Part shown: piece after piece, positions 16,611-26,387 of the stretch
Layout: each line of letters opens with the position of its first letter
Position numbering within the stretch: position 1 is the stretch's first letter
Source: DATAAP01 sp041690495
GTDB taxonomy: Bacteria > Pseudomonadota > Alphaproteobacteria > CACIAM-22H2
Length of the DNA: 64,000 nt
Assembly (NCBI GenBank): GCA_041690495.1
Contig: JAWLHE010000001.1
Span: forward strand, 372,001-436,000
Direction of reading: 5' to 3'
The notes under the pieces: generated by a model
Seen by the model: only the letters and a program-made list of their open reading frames with translations
Told to the model about the DNA's origin: nothing
The model's database searches: none
Made by a program: the position numbers and the translations under genes

Positions 16611-18257
16611 ATGATCCTGTTCGACACCAATCCGTCCGCCTACCGGCACTGGCGACTTTCGGTCGATGGCCCGATTGCCACCCTGGCGCTCGACGTGCGC
16701 GAGGATGGCGGCGTCAAGGACGGCTACAAGCTCAAGCTCAATTCCTACGATCTGGGCGTCGATATCGAACTCCACGATGCGCTGCAGCGCCTGCGCTTCG
16801 AACACCCGACGGTGCGCAGCGTGGTGATCACCAGCGCCAGGGACCGCATCTTCTGCTCCGGCGCCAACATCTACATGCTCGGCACGTCGAGCCATCAGTG
16901 GAAGGTGAATTTCTGCAAGTTCACCAACGAGACGCGCAACTCGATGGAGGATTCGAGTGGCGAAGGCGGTCTCAAGTTCCTTGCTGCGGTCAACGGCGCC
17001 TGCGCCGGCGGCGGCTACGAGATAGCACTCGCCTGCGACGAGATCGCGATGGTCGACGACCGATCCAGTACCGTCAGCCTGCCCGAGGTGCCGCTGCTCG
17101 GCGTGCTGCCCGGGACGGGCGGCCTCACCCGCCTCACCGACAAGCGCCGCGTGCGGCGCGATCTCGCCGACGTGTTCTGCACCACGGCCGAAGGCGTTCG
17201 CGCCGACCGTGCGAAGGACTGGCGCCTGGTCGATCACATCGCCAGGCCCGCGGACTTTCCGGCGCTGGTGAAGGCGCGTGCCGAGGCGCTCGCCGCCGCC
17301 TCCGACCGCCCGCGCGACGCAAAGGGCGTGGCGCTGGAGCCGCTCGTGCGCAAGATCGACGACAAGGGCATCGCGTACTCGTCGCTCGACATCGCGATCG
17401 ACCGCGCCGGCCGCGTCGCCACCTTCACGCTCAAGGCGCCAGAAAGCCTCGGCCCGGCCGAAGTGGACGGAATCCTCGCCGAGGGCTGCCGCTGGTGGCC
17501 GCTGCGGCTCGCGCGCGAGCTCGACGACGCGATTCTCACGCTGCGTCTCAATTTCCCCGATATCGGCCTGTGGGTTCTGCGGACCCAGGGCAGCGTCGAG
17601 GCAGTGCTGGGCCAGGACGATATCCTGCTGCGCCACGCGAAGCACTGGTTCGTGCGCGAGACGATCGCGCTGTGGCGCCGCACCTTGCGTCGTCTCGATG
17701 CCTCTTCGCGCAGCCTGTTCGCCGTCGTCGACCGCGGCTCATGCTTCGCCGGCCTGCTCTACGAGCTCGCGCTTGCCGCCGACCGCACCTACATGCTCGA
17801 CGAATCCGAAGGCGGGGCGGATACGCCGGTGATCGCACTTGGCGAGATCAATTTCGGCCCGCTGCTGACCATGTCGAACGGCCGTTCGCGGCTCGACACG
17901 CGCTTCGCCGGCGACGCGGCGCAGATCGAGCAGCTCAAGGGCCGCATCGGCCAGCCGATCGGTGCCGCCGAGGCGCTGCGCCTCGGCCTCGTCACCTTTG
18001 CCCCCGACGAGCTCGACTGGGACGACGAGCTGCGCGTCGCGCTCGAGGAGCGCGCGTCGCTGTCGCCCGATGCGCTGACCGGCCTCGAGGCATCCTTGCG
18101 CTTCGGCGGCGCGGAGACGATGGAGACCAAGATCTTCGGCCGGCTCTCGGCCTGGCAGAACTGGATCTTCAACCGGCCCAACGCCGTCGGCGAGAAGGGC
18201 GCGCTCAAGGTCTTCGGCAGCGGCTCGAAGGCGCAATTCGACTGGGAAAGGGTCTGA
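16611..18257 (+). CDS. boxC: Benzoyl-CoA-dihydrodiol lyase (2,3-epoxybenzoyl-CoA dihydrolase)
   Basis: Hydrolytically opens the ring of 2,3-epoxybenzoyl-CoA, releasing formate and 3,4-dehydroadipyl-CoA semialdehyde. The 548-residue protein is of the crotonase superfamily at the characteristic BoxC length. The first crotonase part carries TSARDRIFCSGANIYMLG (oxyanion-type region) and NGACAGGGYEIALACDEI, followed by PEVPLLGVLPGTGGLTRL; a second, divergent half follows. It is three bases upstream of boxB and behind a double TGCA operator. Confidence 0.96.
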   Translation: MILFDTNPSAYRHWRLSVDGPIATLALDVREDGGVKDGYKLKLNSYDLGVDIELHDALQRLRFEHPTVRSVVITSARDRIFCSGANIYMLGTSSHQWKVNFCKFTNETRNSMEDSSGEGGLKFLAAVNGACAGGGYEIALACDEIAMVDDRSSTVSLPEVPLLGVLPGTGGLTRLTDKRRVRRDLADVFCTTAEGVRADRAKDWRLVDHIARPADFPALVKARAEALAAASDRPRDAKGVALEPLVRKIDDKGIAYSSLDIAIDRAGRVATFTLKAPESLGPAEVDGILAEGCRWWPLRLARELDDAILTLRLNFPDIGLWVLRTQGSVEAVLGQDDILLRHAKHWFVRETIALWRRTLRRLDASSRSLFAVVDRGSCFAGLLYELALAADRTYMLDESEGGADTPVIALGEINFGPLLTMSNGRSRLDTRFAGDAAQIEQLKGRIGQPIGAAEALRLGLVTFAPDELDWDDELRVALEERASLSPDALTGLEASLRFGGAETMETKIFGRLSAWQNWIFNRPNAVGEKGALKVFGSGSKAQFDWERV

Positions 18258-18260
18258 GTC

Positions 18261-19688
18261 ATGACGACGCTGAACTACAGCGAACGCATCCCCAACAATG
18301 TCGATCTCGGCTCCGACCGCGTGCTGCAGCGCGCCCTCGAGCACTGGCAGCCGAAATTCCTGTCGTGGTGGCAGGACCTGGGTCCGACCGACTTCCAGTC
18401 GAAGGAAGTCTATCTGCGCACCGCGACCAGCGTCGATGCCAAGGGATGGGCGACCTACGGCGCCGTGAAGATGCCGGACTACCGCTGGGGCATCTTCCTC
18501 GCCGACCGCACCCCCGACCGCCGCATCGGCTTCGGCGACAGCTTCGGCCAGCCGGTCTGGGAGCAGGTGCCGGGCGAGTTCCGCTCGACCTTGCGCCGCC
18601 TGATCGTGACGCAGGGCGATACCGAGCCCGCCTCGGTCGAGCAGCAGCGCCTGCTCGGCCATACCTGCCCGTCGCTCTACGACCTCCGCAACCTGTTCCA
18701 GGTCAACGTCGAGGAAGGCCGCCATCTCTGGGCGATGGTCTATCTGCTCCACGCCTATTTCGGCCGCGACGGCCGCGAGGAGGCCGAGGCGCTGCTCGAG
18801 CGCCATTCAGGCAACCGCGACAATCCGCGCATCCTCAACACCTTCAACGAGCCGGTCGAGGACTGGCTCAGCTTCTTCATGTTCACCTACTTCACCGATC
18901 GCGACGGCAAGTTCCAGCTCAAATGCCTGGCCGAGAGCGCGTTCGACCCGCTGTCGCGCACCTGCCGCTTCATGCTGACGGAGGAAGCGCACCACATGTT
19001 CGTCGGCGACACCGGCATCGCCCGCGTCGTCAAGCGCACGCTCGAGGTGATGAAGGAGCTCGGCACGGAGGACCCGGAGGCGGTGCGCCGCGCGGGCGCC
19101 ATCGACCTGCCGACCATCCAGCGCTACCTGAATTTCTGGTTCTCGTCCTCGGTCGATCTGTTCGGCGCCGAGATGTCGTCCAACGCCGCGACGACCTTCG
19201 CCAACGGCATCAAGGGACGGCCAGACGAGTCCAATTTCGAGGATCACGACCTGCGCGGCGCCACCTTCGCGCTCGAGACGCCGGACGGCAGCGGCGGCAT
19301 CAGGGTCGAGGACGTCCCGATGCGCAACGCGATCAACGAGCTGGTGCGCAAGGCCTATGTCAAGGACTGCGAGATCGGCGTGACGCGCTGGAGCCGCCAG
19401 ATCGAGAAGGCCGGCTACGGCTTCCGCCTCAGGCTGCCGCACGAGCGTTTCAATCGCACGGTCGGAGCGTGGGCCGGGCATCATTTCGATCCTGACGGCA
19501 AGCCGCTCTCGGCCGAGGCTTTCGAGCGCATGCGCGATGCATGGCTGCCGTCGCAGGCGGACAGGGCGTTCGTGAAGAGCCTGATGAAGCCGGTCACCGA
19601 GCCCGGCAAGATGGCGTCGTGGGTCGCGCCGCCCGACCGCGGCATCAACGCGCTCCCCGTCGACTACGAATACGTGCGGCTGGCATAG
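18261..19688 (+). CDS. boxB: Benzoyl-CoA 2,3-epoxidase, oxygenase subunit
   Basis: Di-iron monooxygenase that converts benzoyl-CoA to 2,3-epoxybenzoyl-CoA. The 475 residues contain the carboxylate/His pairs expected of the di-iron centre: VEEGRHLW (about 150-157) and TEEAHHMF (about 240-247), with an Asp in FMFTYFTDRDG between them. It starts three bases after boxC, so the two are translationally linked. The reductase BoxA that normally supplies electrons is not in the window; the nearby flavodoxin may be part of an alternative path. Confidence 0.96.
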   Translation: MTTLNYSERIPNNVDLGSDRVLQRALEHWQPKFLSWWQDLGPTDFQSKEVYLRTATSVDAKGWATYGAVKMPDYRWGIFLADRTPDRRIGFGDSFGQPVWEQVPGEFRSTLRRLIVTQGDTEPASVEQQRLLGHTCPSLYDLRNLFQVNVEEGRHLWAMVYLLHAYFGRDGREEAEALLERHSGNRDNPRILNTFNEPVEDWLSFFMFTYFTDRDGKFQLKCLAESAFDPLSRTCRFMLTEEAHHMFVGDTGIARVVKRTLEVMKELGTEDPEAVRRAGAIDLPTIQRYLNFWFSSSVDLFGAEMSSNAATTFANGIKGRPDESNFEDHDLRGATFALETPDGSGGIRVEDVPMRNAINELVRKAYVKDCEIGVTRWSRQIEKAGYGFRLRLPHERFNRTVGAWAGHHFDPDGKPLSAEAFERMRDAWLPSQADRAFVKSLMKPVTEPGKMASWVAPPDRGINALPVDYEYVRLA

Positions 19689-19836
19689 CGTACGCCCGTT
19701 CCGAATCCGCGTCCCCGACGGCCGCATTCGCAGGCGATGCCGCCCGGGCCCGGCGGCCAAGCTGCGCGCCGCGCGTGTTTACGCGCGACTCGCGGGGCGC
19801 TAGCGTACGGGCAACGTTACCTGGAGGGACGCCCCG

Positions 19837-20454
19837 ATGGCAGAACCGCAGAGCTTGCTGGCGATGGCCGGCGCACCGCTCGACCCCAGTCCGTGGGACA
19901 AGGCAGCGCTGGTCCTGATTGACGCACAGATGGAGTATGTCGACGGTCGGCTCGCTCTGCCGGGGGTCAAGGCGGCGCTTGACGAGGCGGCGCGCGTGCT
20001 GGACCTCGCGCGGCGGCAGGGCGCGCCGGTCATCCATGTCGTCCATCACGGCCGGGCGGGCGGGGGCATGTTCGATCCCAATGGGCCGAGCTCGAAGATC
20101 GCGCCCGAGGTGATGCCGACACCCGGAGAGCCGATCGTCGTCAAGGGCCTGCCGAACGCCTTTGCCAGGACCGACCTGCAGAAGACGCTCGAAGCCACGG
20201 GCCGCAAGGAGCTGGTCGTGGTCGGCTTCATGACCCATATGTGCGTCAGCGCCACGGTGCGCGCGGCGCTCGATCTCGGCTACCGCACGACGGTCGTTGC
20301 CGACGCGACCGCCACGCGCGACCTGCCCGATCCGCTGATGTGCCCGGAGGCGCACGGCGTGCAGAAGGCGGAGACGGTGCATCGCGCGACCCTCGCCGCG
20401 CTCGCGGACCGTTTCGCCATCGTCGTGCGCAACGCGCGCGCCTGGGCGACATGA
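19837..20454 (+). CDS. Isochorismatase-family cysteine hydrolase
   Basis: 205-residue cytoplasmic amidase/hydrolase of the isochorismatase-like superfamily. The catalytic set is visible: Asp29 (LVLIDAQMEY), Lys103 (IVVKGLPNAFARTDL) and Cys136 (GFMTHMCVSAT). GGAGGGA lies before the ATG. It is 148 bp behind boxB and may or may not belong to that transcript. Nicotinamidase, N-carbamoylsarcosine amidase and related enzymes share these motifs, so the substrate is open. Confidence 0.88.
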   Translation: MAEPQSLLAMAGAPLDPSPWDKAALVLIDAQMEYVDGRLALPGVKAALDEAARVLDLARRQGAPVIHVVHHGRAGGGMFDPNGPSSKIAPEVMPTPGEPIVVKGLPNAFARTDLQKTLEATGRKELVVVGFMTHMCVSATVRAALDLGYRTTVVADATATRDLPDPLMCPEAHGVQKAETVHRATLAALADRFAIVVRNARAWAT

Positions 20455-20483
20455 GCCTCTGAATCAGACAGCAAGGCGAGACC

Positions 20484-20516
20484 GCGCAGGGGCGGGTCTG
20501 AGACCCGTCCCTGCGC
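20484..20516. repeat. GC-rich palindromic repeat (copy 4)
   Basis: Arms GCGCAGGGGCGGGTCT and AGACCCGTCCCTGCGC pair with a single mismatch around one base. It lies between the convergent 3' ends of the isochorismatase-type gene and the SLOG gene, where it could serve as a bidirectional transcript end. It belongs to the same family as 250, 1155 and 11883. Confidence 0.8.
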
Positions 20517-20578
20517 GAGTGTTATTCTCGTGTAGAGGCCGAACTCAGTTCGGCCCCGGCTCTGTCTATCCGTTCACT

Positions 20579-21214
20579 CTATTCCGGCAGGGCCAGCACC
20601 ACACGCGCGACGCCGTCGAGCGCCGCGTCGGCCGATGCGCAAGCGCGCACGCCCTTCACCTGTGCCGCGCCGGCCAGCCCGAAGACGGGTTTGCCGAACT
20701 GCAGGCCGAGCGCCACCTCGGACAGCGTCCCGTAGCTGTCGCCGACGACGACGAGGCATAGCGCCGCGCGCGCCACAAGGGCGTTGCGCGCCTCGCCGAT
20801 TCCCGTCGCGATCGGCACGGTGACGTAGGGATTCGCGAGCGTCGCGTCCGTTTCGGGCAGCAGGCCGACCGAAACCCCGCCATGGGCCGCTGCGCCGCGG
20901 CATACGGCCTCCATCACGCCCTGCCGCCCGCCGCAGACGATGGCGAGGCCGAGCTGCGCGAGGCCGGCGCCGACCGCCTCGGCGATGGCGAGCTGCTCCG
21001 CGCCCGCGTCGCGCGGTCCGATCACGCCGACCGGCGTGCGCAGGCGATGTCCGCTTTCGCGCTGCAGCCAGCCCACGGCGCCGCGCAGGCCGGTCGGCTC
21101 GGCGCCGGCGGGCGCTGTCGCCTCCTGCCATTGGCGCGATGCCGGGTCGAAGCGCCGTGCGGCGTCGAACAGCGCGCCGTTCTTCCGGTCAATGGCGAGC
21201 ACTTTTCTCTCCAC
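20579..21214 (-). CDS. SLOG-superfamily (LOG/TIGR00725-like) Rossmann protein
   Basis: 211-residue protein with a nucleotide-binding SLOG domain: VGVIGPRDAG (first strand-loop), IVCGGRQGVMEAVCRGA (the GGxxGxM loop), GIGEARNALVARAA and GDSYGTLSEVALGLQFGKPV. This is closest to the TIGR00725/putative lysine-decarboxylase-like set, and lacks the clear PGGxGTxxE motif of cytokinin-activating LOG (here GDSYGTLSE). About 65 residues precede the domain, including DPASRQWQEA. It overlaps the end of the upstream permease gene by 26 bp, so it is translated with the ABC operon. Function is unknown; ligand binding is likely. Confidence 0.8.
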   Translation of the reverse strand: MERKVLAIDRKNGALFDAARRFDPASRQWQEATAPAGAEPTGLRGAVGWLQRESGHRLRTPVGVIGPRDAGAEQLAIAEAVGAGLAQLGLAIVCGGRQGVMEAVCRGAAAHGGVSVGLLPETDATLANPYVTVPIATGIGEARNALVARAALCLVVVGDSYGTLSEVALGLQFGKPVFGLAGAAQVKGVRACASADAALDGVARVVLALPE

Positions 21215-22070
21215 GCGAGGCGGCGACCTCGCCGATTGCCATGATCGACGAGCAGATCGCCATGAGCAGCAGCGACAGCGCCGCCGCCGCCGCGAAATCG
21301 GATCCGGTCTCCGAAATCAGGCTGTAAAGCTGCAGCGGCAGGATGTTGAGCTGCGTGCCGACCAGCGCCAGCGCCGTGCCGTAGGCGCCGAACACCACCG
21401 CGGCGATCAGGCAGAACGCGGTCACGGCCGTCGGCAGGATCTGCGGAATGAGGACGTCGATCAGGGCCTGGCGGCGCGTCGCGCCGAGCGATTCCGCCGC
21501 GGTGAGCTGCGCGCGATCGAAATTGAGAAGCACCGGCAGCAGCAGCATGACGACGCGGGGGATCAGGTAGTAGGAGGAGGCGAAGGCGAGGCCGACCGGG
21601 CTGTACAGCACGCCCGAAAAGGCGACAGGGTCGATGCCGGCGAAGCCGAGAAGCTGCGTCACGAATCCGGCGCGGCCGTAGGTGAGGATGAATCCGTAGG
21701 CGACGATCAGGCCGGAGAAGGTCAGCGGCAGCGCTATCATGAACAGCAGCGCCGAGCGGAGCTGTGCCGACAGCCGCGACAGGTGCAGCGCCACGGCGAA
21801 TCCGACGAGCAGCGAGAAGCACGAAGCGGTAAGCGTCAGCGTGGCGCTGCCGGCCAGCCCGCGCCAGAACACCGGATTGTCGAACACGCGCGCGAACGCG
21901 GCGCCGCGCTCGCCGACCGCGTCGAGCGACACGATCACGAGCGGCATCGCGAAGAAGAACAGCAGCACCGCGATGCCGGGTGCGGCGAGCGCCGCCAGCG
22001 TCGCCGGCGACGCCCCGAACGCGCGGCGGCGGGGCTTGTCCCGCACCATCAGGGGCTCGGAAGCGGGCAT
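21189..22070 (-). CDS. ABC transporter permease (polyamine/iron/phosphonate importer type)
   Basis: 293-residue inner-membrane permease of the binding-protein-dependent MetI-like class, with about six hydrophobic segments and the cytoplasmic EAA-like loop around AESLGATRRQALIDVLIPQILPT (near residue 195). It works with the second permease at 24329-25114 and the ATPase at 23271-24332. Gene order is unusual in that the two permeases lie at opposite ends of the operon. A nested hairpin repeat separates it from the binding-protein gene. Confidence 0.88.
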   Translation of the reverse strand: MPASEPLMVRDKPRRRAFGASPATLAALAAPGIAVLLFFFAMPLVIVSLDAVGERGAAFARVFDNPVFWRGLAGSATLTLTASCFSLLVGFAVALHLSRLSAQLRSALLFMIALPLTFSGLIVAYGFILTYGRAGFVTQLLGFAGIDPVAFSGVLYSPVGLAFASSYYLIPRVVMLLLPVLLNFDRAQLTAAESLGATRRQALIDVLIPQILPTAVTAFCLIAAVVFGAYGTALALVGTQLNILPLQLYSLISETGSDFAAAAALSLLLMAICSSIMAIGEVAASRGEKSARH

Positions 22071-22107
22071 TCAGGCTCTTCCCTGGTCTGCAGGATCAAG
22101 GCTCGCA

Positions 22108-22183
22108 GCGCGACCCTCACCCGCATGTCGGCTGACATGCGCCTCTCCCGCCTGCGGGAGAAGACCGAGGATGAGGGTCGCGC
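22108..22183. repeat. Three-stem palindromic repeat element
   Basis: Outer arms GCGCGACCCTCA (22108-22119) and TGAGGGTCGCGC (22172-22183) are perfectly complementary. They enclose two inner hairpins: GCATGTC-GGCT-GACATGC (22123-22140) and TCTCCCGC-CT-GCGGGAGA (22144-22161). The fold is a three-way junction. It lies within the ABC operon, between the binding protein and permease genes, and looks like a dispersed repetitive element rather than a terminator. Confidence 0.8.
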
Positions 22184-22197
22184 CGCGTGTGCGCGGT

Positions 22198-23270
22198 TCA
22201 CCGCACCGCGTGCTTGGCCCACAGCGCGTCGATCTCGGCCTTCTTGGCGGCCGCAGCCTGGACGTCGAGCGGGCGGACCTGCGGGGCCGGCGGCAGCTTG
22301 TCGGCGACGCTGTCGGGCAGCTTCACGCCCGGCACGGACGGCCGCACGAATCCCTGCGCGAAGATGCCCTGGCCCATCTCGGTCATGATGAAATTGAGCC
22401 ACAGCTTGCCCGCGTTCGGGTGCGGCGCGTTCTTGACGAGGCTGATGCCGTAGGGTGCCGCGGCCGACGCCTCCTTCGGGATGACCACCGCGACCGCGTC
22501 GCCGAGGCCGTCGGTATACTTGGCCTTGAGCCCGTCATTCTCGTAGGAGATCCAGATCGGGATCTCGCCCTTGACGAACTGGGCGTACGGCGTGGTGCCG
22601 ACGACGCGCAGCACGTTGCCTGCCTTGTGCAGCTTGCCGAGATACTCGGGACCGGGAGCGACATTGTTCATGTCGCCGCCATTGGCGAAGTTGGCGGCGA
22701 AGGTCAGCACCTGGCCGACGCCGGTCGAGCGCGGATCGAGATAGACGATCGAGTTCTTGTACTCGGGCTTCAGCAGGTCGGCCCAGGACTGCGGCACGTC
22801 CTTCACCAGCTTGGTATTGACCACGAAGGCGATGGTCAGCGAGTGGATGGTGAACCACTTGCCGTCCGGGTCCTTGAACACGTCCGGCAGCTTGTCGAAA
22901 TTGACCGGCTTGAACGGCGCCACGACGTCCTTCTTCACCGCATCGACGGCGGAGGCGGCGAAGTAATAGGCGGTATCGGCCTGCGGCCGGTTGCGCGCCT
23001 TCTCGAGCGCCACGACCGTCGCCGCGGAACCGAGATCGTTGTAGGTCATCTCGACCGCCGGATAGCGCTTCTTGAATGCGGCGAACTGTGCGGCCCAGTT
23101 CGCCCAGGTCGGGCCGGTATCGAAGGAGACGACCATGCCCTCCTTGCTGGCGGCCTCGTAGAGCGCCTTCTCTCCGGGATAGAGTTCGGGCGAATCGCTC
23201 ACGGTCTGCGCCGCGGCCGCGAGCGGCAGCGTCAGGCTGAGGGCCGCGACGGCGGCATACTGCAACACTC

Positions 23271-23274
<4 letters not shown>
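22198..23274 (-). CDS. ABC transporter periplasmic substrate-binding protein (Fbp/Pot-like)
   Basis: 358-residue extracellular solute-binding protein (SBP_bac_1/6-like fold) with a signal peptide ending near AAAAQTVSD (residue 23). The body shows GEKALYEAASKEGMVVSFDTGPTWANW, then PQSWADLLKPEYKNSIVYLDPRSTG, the pattern of iron(III), polyamine and 2-aminoethylphosphonate binding proteins. The ATG at 23274 overlaps the ATPase stop (ATGA); longer upstream open frame is out-of-frame ATPase sequence. The iron-binding tyrosine pair of FbpA is not evident, so an organic ligand is more likely. Confidence 0.88.
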
Positions 23275-24328
<1,054 letters not shown>

Positions 24329-24332
<4 letters not shown>

Positions 24333-25114
24333 GCGCCGAAGCTCCTGGCGGCCTGGGCGCCGCGCGCGGTGACGGCGCCGCCCATCGATGCGAGCAGGGC
24401 CAGCGCCAGCAGAATCACGGTCGCGGCGCAGGCGAAGCCGGTGGCGCCGTAGAAGGCCTGCAGCAGCACCACCGGATACGGCCGCGTCAGGAACCCGGCG
24501 ACGAGGTTGGAAAGCTGGAACTCGCCGATCGACAGCGCCGTCACCATGATCAGGCCGGAGGCGAGGCTGTGGCGCAGCGACGGCAGCACGATGTCGATGA
24601 AGCGCGCGGCGAAGCCGGAGCCGAGCGACTCCGCCGCCATCTCCAGCTCGTGCAGGCGCAGATGGCGCATGTCGCCGACCAGCGTCTGCAGCAGATAGGG
24701 CAGGGTCAGCACGACATGGCCGCCGACCAGGACCCAGACGGTGCCGAGATAAGGCAGCGTGTCGCTCGAGAAGACCAGCACGAAGCCGAACGCCAGCACC
24801 AGCGGCGGCACGGCGATCGGCAGCAGATAGACGATGCGCGCGGCGACCCGGACGCCGCGCGACGCGGCCCGGTAGATCGCATAGGCCAGCGGCAGGCCGA
24901 TGACCGCGTTGACGACGCAGGTCGCCGCCGCGACCCCGAGGCTGACGCGGAAGGCACGGCGGAAGCTGGGGTCCGCGGCGACCGCCTCGTACCATTCGCC
25001 GGTGAAGCCGGTCGGCAGGAGCGTATTGAACCAGGACTCGCCGAACGAGCCCGCGAGCAGCAGCGCCATCGGTGCGAACAGATAGGCGAGATAGATGCCC
25101 GTGACCCAGGCCAT
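24329..25114 (-). CDS. ABC transporter permease (PotC type)
   Basis: 261-residue inner-membrane permease, first gene of the minus-strand operon. It begins MAWVTGIYLAYLFAPMALLLAGSF and carries the EAA-like loop ELEMAAESLGSGFAARFIDIVLPSLRHS (near residue 155), typical of the second permease of polyamine/iron-type importers. About six hydrophobic stretches are visible. The 179 bp to dedA upstream presumably hold the operon promoter. Confidence 0.88.
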
Positions 25115-25293
25115 GCGGCGTTCCTTTCGAAGCCAACGGCTTGTCTTTACCGGGTGTTCGTGACGCCGACGTTACGGAACGGGCGGTCCGGCGGCAAGGC
25201 CGCGCACGGCTTGCGCGTGTCCGCGCGGGCGCAACCACACCGTGCGCGGATTCCGGCGTCTTCTTTCCCGTGGCGTCCGCAGCGCCGCGGCGG

Positions 25294-25929
25294 TCACGGC
25301 CGGTCCGGCTGCCGTTCGCGCTCGTCGCGTCGCCGGCTGCTCCGGAACGTCGCGACACGGTACGCATACCAAAGCGCGATCGCGCCGACGATCGCGTTCG
25401 AAACCGGCGCCATATAGGCCGAGACCTGGTCGTAACCGTTGCCGAGCAGCCATCCGGCAGCGGCAAGAAGCGTCGTCCAGATCACCGTGCCGATGCTCGT
25501 GTAGATCACGAAGCGACGCAGGCTCATGCCGGACAGGCCCGCCGGCACCGAGATCAGCGTACGCACCGCGGGCACGAGCCGGCCGATCAGCACCGCTTTG
25601 GCGCCGTGGCGGTCGAACCAGGCGTCCGCCTGGTCGATTTCCTGCGGCGACACCGTGAGCCAGCGCCCGTGGCGCGCCGCGATGCGCTTGAGGCGCTCGC
25701 AGCCGAGCCACCGTCCGACGCAGTACCAGAGCAGCGCGCCGGCCAGCGAACCGAGCGAGCCGAAGGCCACCACCAGCCCGATGTTCAGCTCGCCCCTATG
25801 CGCGGCATATCCCGCCAAAGGCATGATCAGTTCCGAGGGAATCGGCGGGAAGACGTTCTCGAGGAACATCAGAAGGGCGACCGTCGCGTAGCCGCCTTCC
25901 TCCATCAGCCCGGCCACCCAGTTGGGCAC
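25294..25929 (-). CDS. DedA-family membrane protein
   Basis: About 211 residues, inner membrane. It contains the DedA-family hallmarks ENVFPPIPSELIMPLAGY (near residue 22), an AGALLWYCVGRWLG helix, and GRLVPAVRTLISVPAG with the conserved Arg and Pro. DedA proteins act in lipid scrambling and membrane homeostasis. I chose GTG at 25929 (GGGAGA six bases upstream) over a TTG at 25962 that would add a Cys-rich, hydrophilic leader. It is monocistronic as far as can be seen. Confidence 0.88.
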   Translation of the reverse strand: MPNWVAGLMEEGGYATVALLMFLENVFPPIPSELIMPLAGYAAHRGELNIGLVVAFGSLGSLAGALLWYCVGRWLGCERLKRIAARHGRWLTVSPQEIDQADAWFDRHGAKAVLIGRLVPAVRTLISVPAGLSGMSLRRFVIYTSIGTVIWTTLLAAAGWLLGNGYDQVSAYMAPVSNAIVGAIALWYAYRVATFRSSRRRDERERQPDRP

Positions 25930-26216
25930 GCGTGTCTCCCGTTCTCCACATCCGGAACACAACGGCGCCGGAATGGCAATGTTCGAACGGACCCGCCCGT
26001 CGGCGTCCTGTCACCGACGTCGAAAAGACCACCTACCGCCCGGCCGCGTTTTATGGCCTGATCGCGACGGACCATTCCGCCCGCGCGGCCACGACAGCCG
26101 GCGGGCCTTTCACTTTTAATGACCGCAGACAGATAATGACCCCAAACAGGCGCGGGGCGCCTTTCGGCGGACCCGGGGATCGGAAGGGGCGGGAGGAGGC
26201 AAGCTGCAAACATGCG

Positions 26217-26373
26217 TGAAGCAATGAAGCAGCGGCGTTTCACCCCTGATAGATCAACGGGTTGGCTGCTTCACGGGCTTGCGTGCGACCGCCCGCGCCG
26301 AAGCGCCCGGGGCGCGTTCCGCCGGAACGGGCGAAACGGCGGGAACGGTCGTATCGGGTGAAACAGGTGAAAC
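26217..26373. repeat. Dispersed element: 19-bp core plus GTGAAAC heptamers (left copy)
   Basis: The core TGAAGCAATGAAGCAGCGG (26217-26235) is followed about 120 bp later by GTGAAAC at 26358 and 26367, with a GCGAAAC at 26331. The identical core and a longer heptamer array occur in inverted orientation at 55031-55211. It lies in the 458-bp gap 25930-26387 between dedA and the AsmA-like gene. The rest of that gap shows no convincing gene. Confidence 0.65.
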
Positions 26374-26387
26374 GGCCTGAGCGGCCG

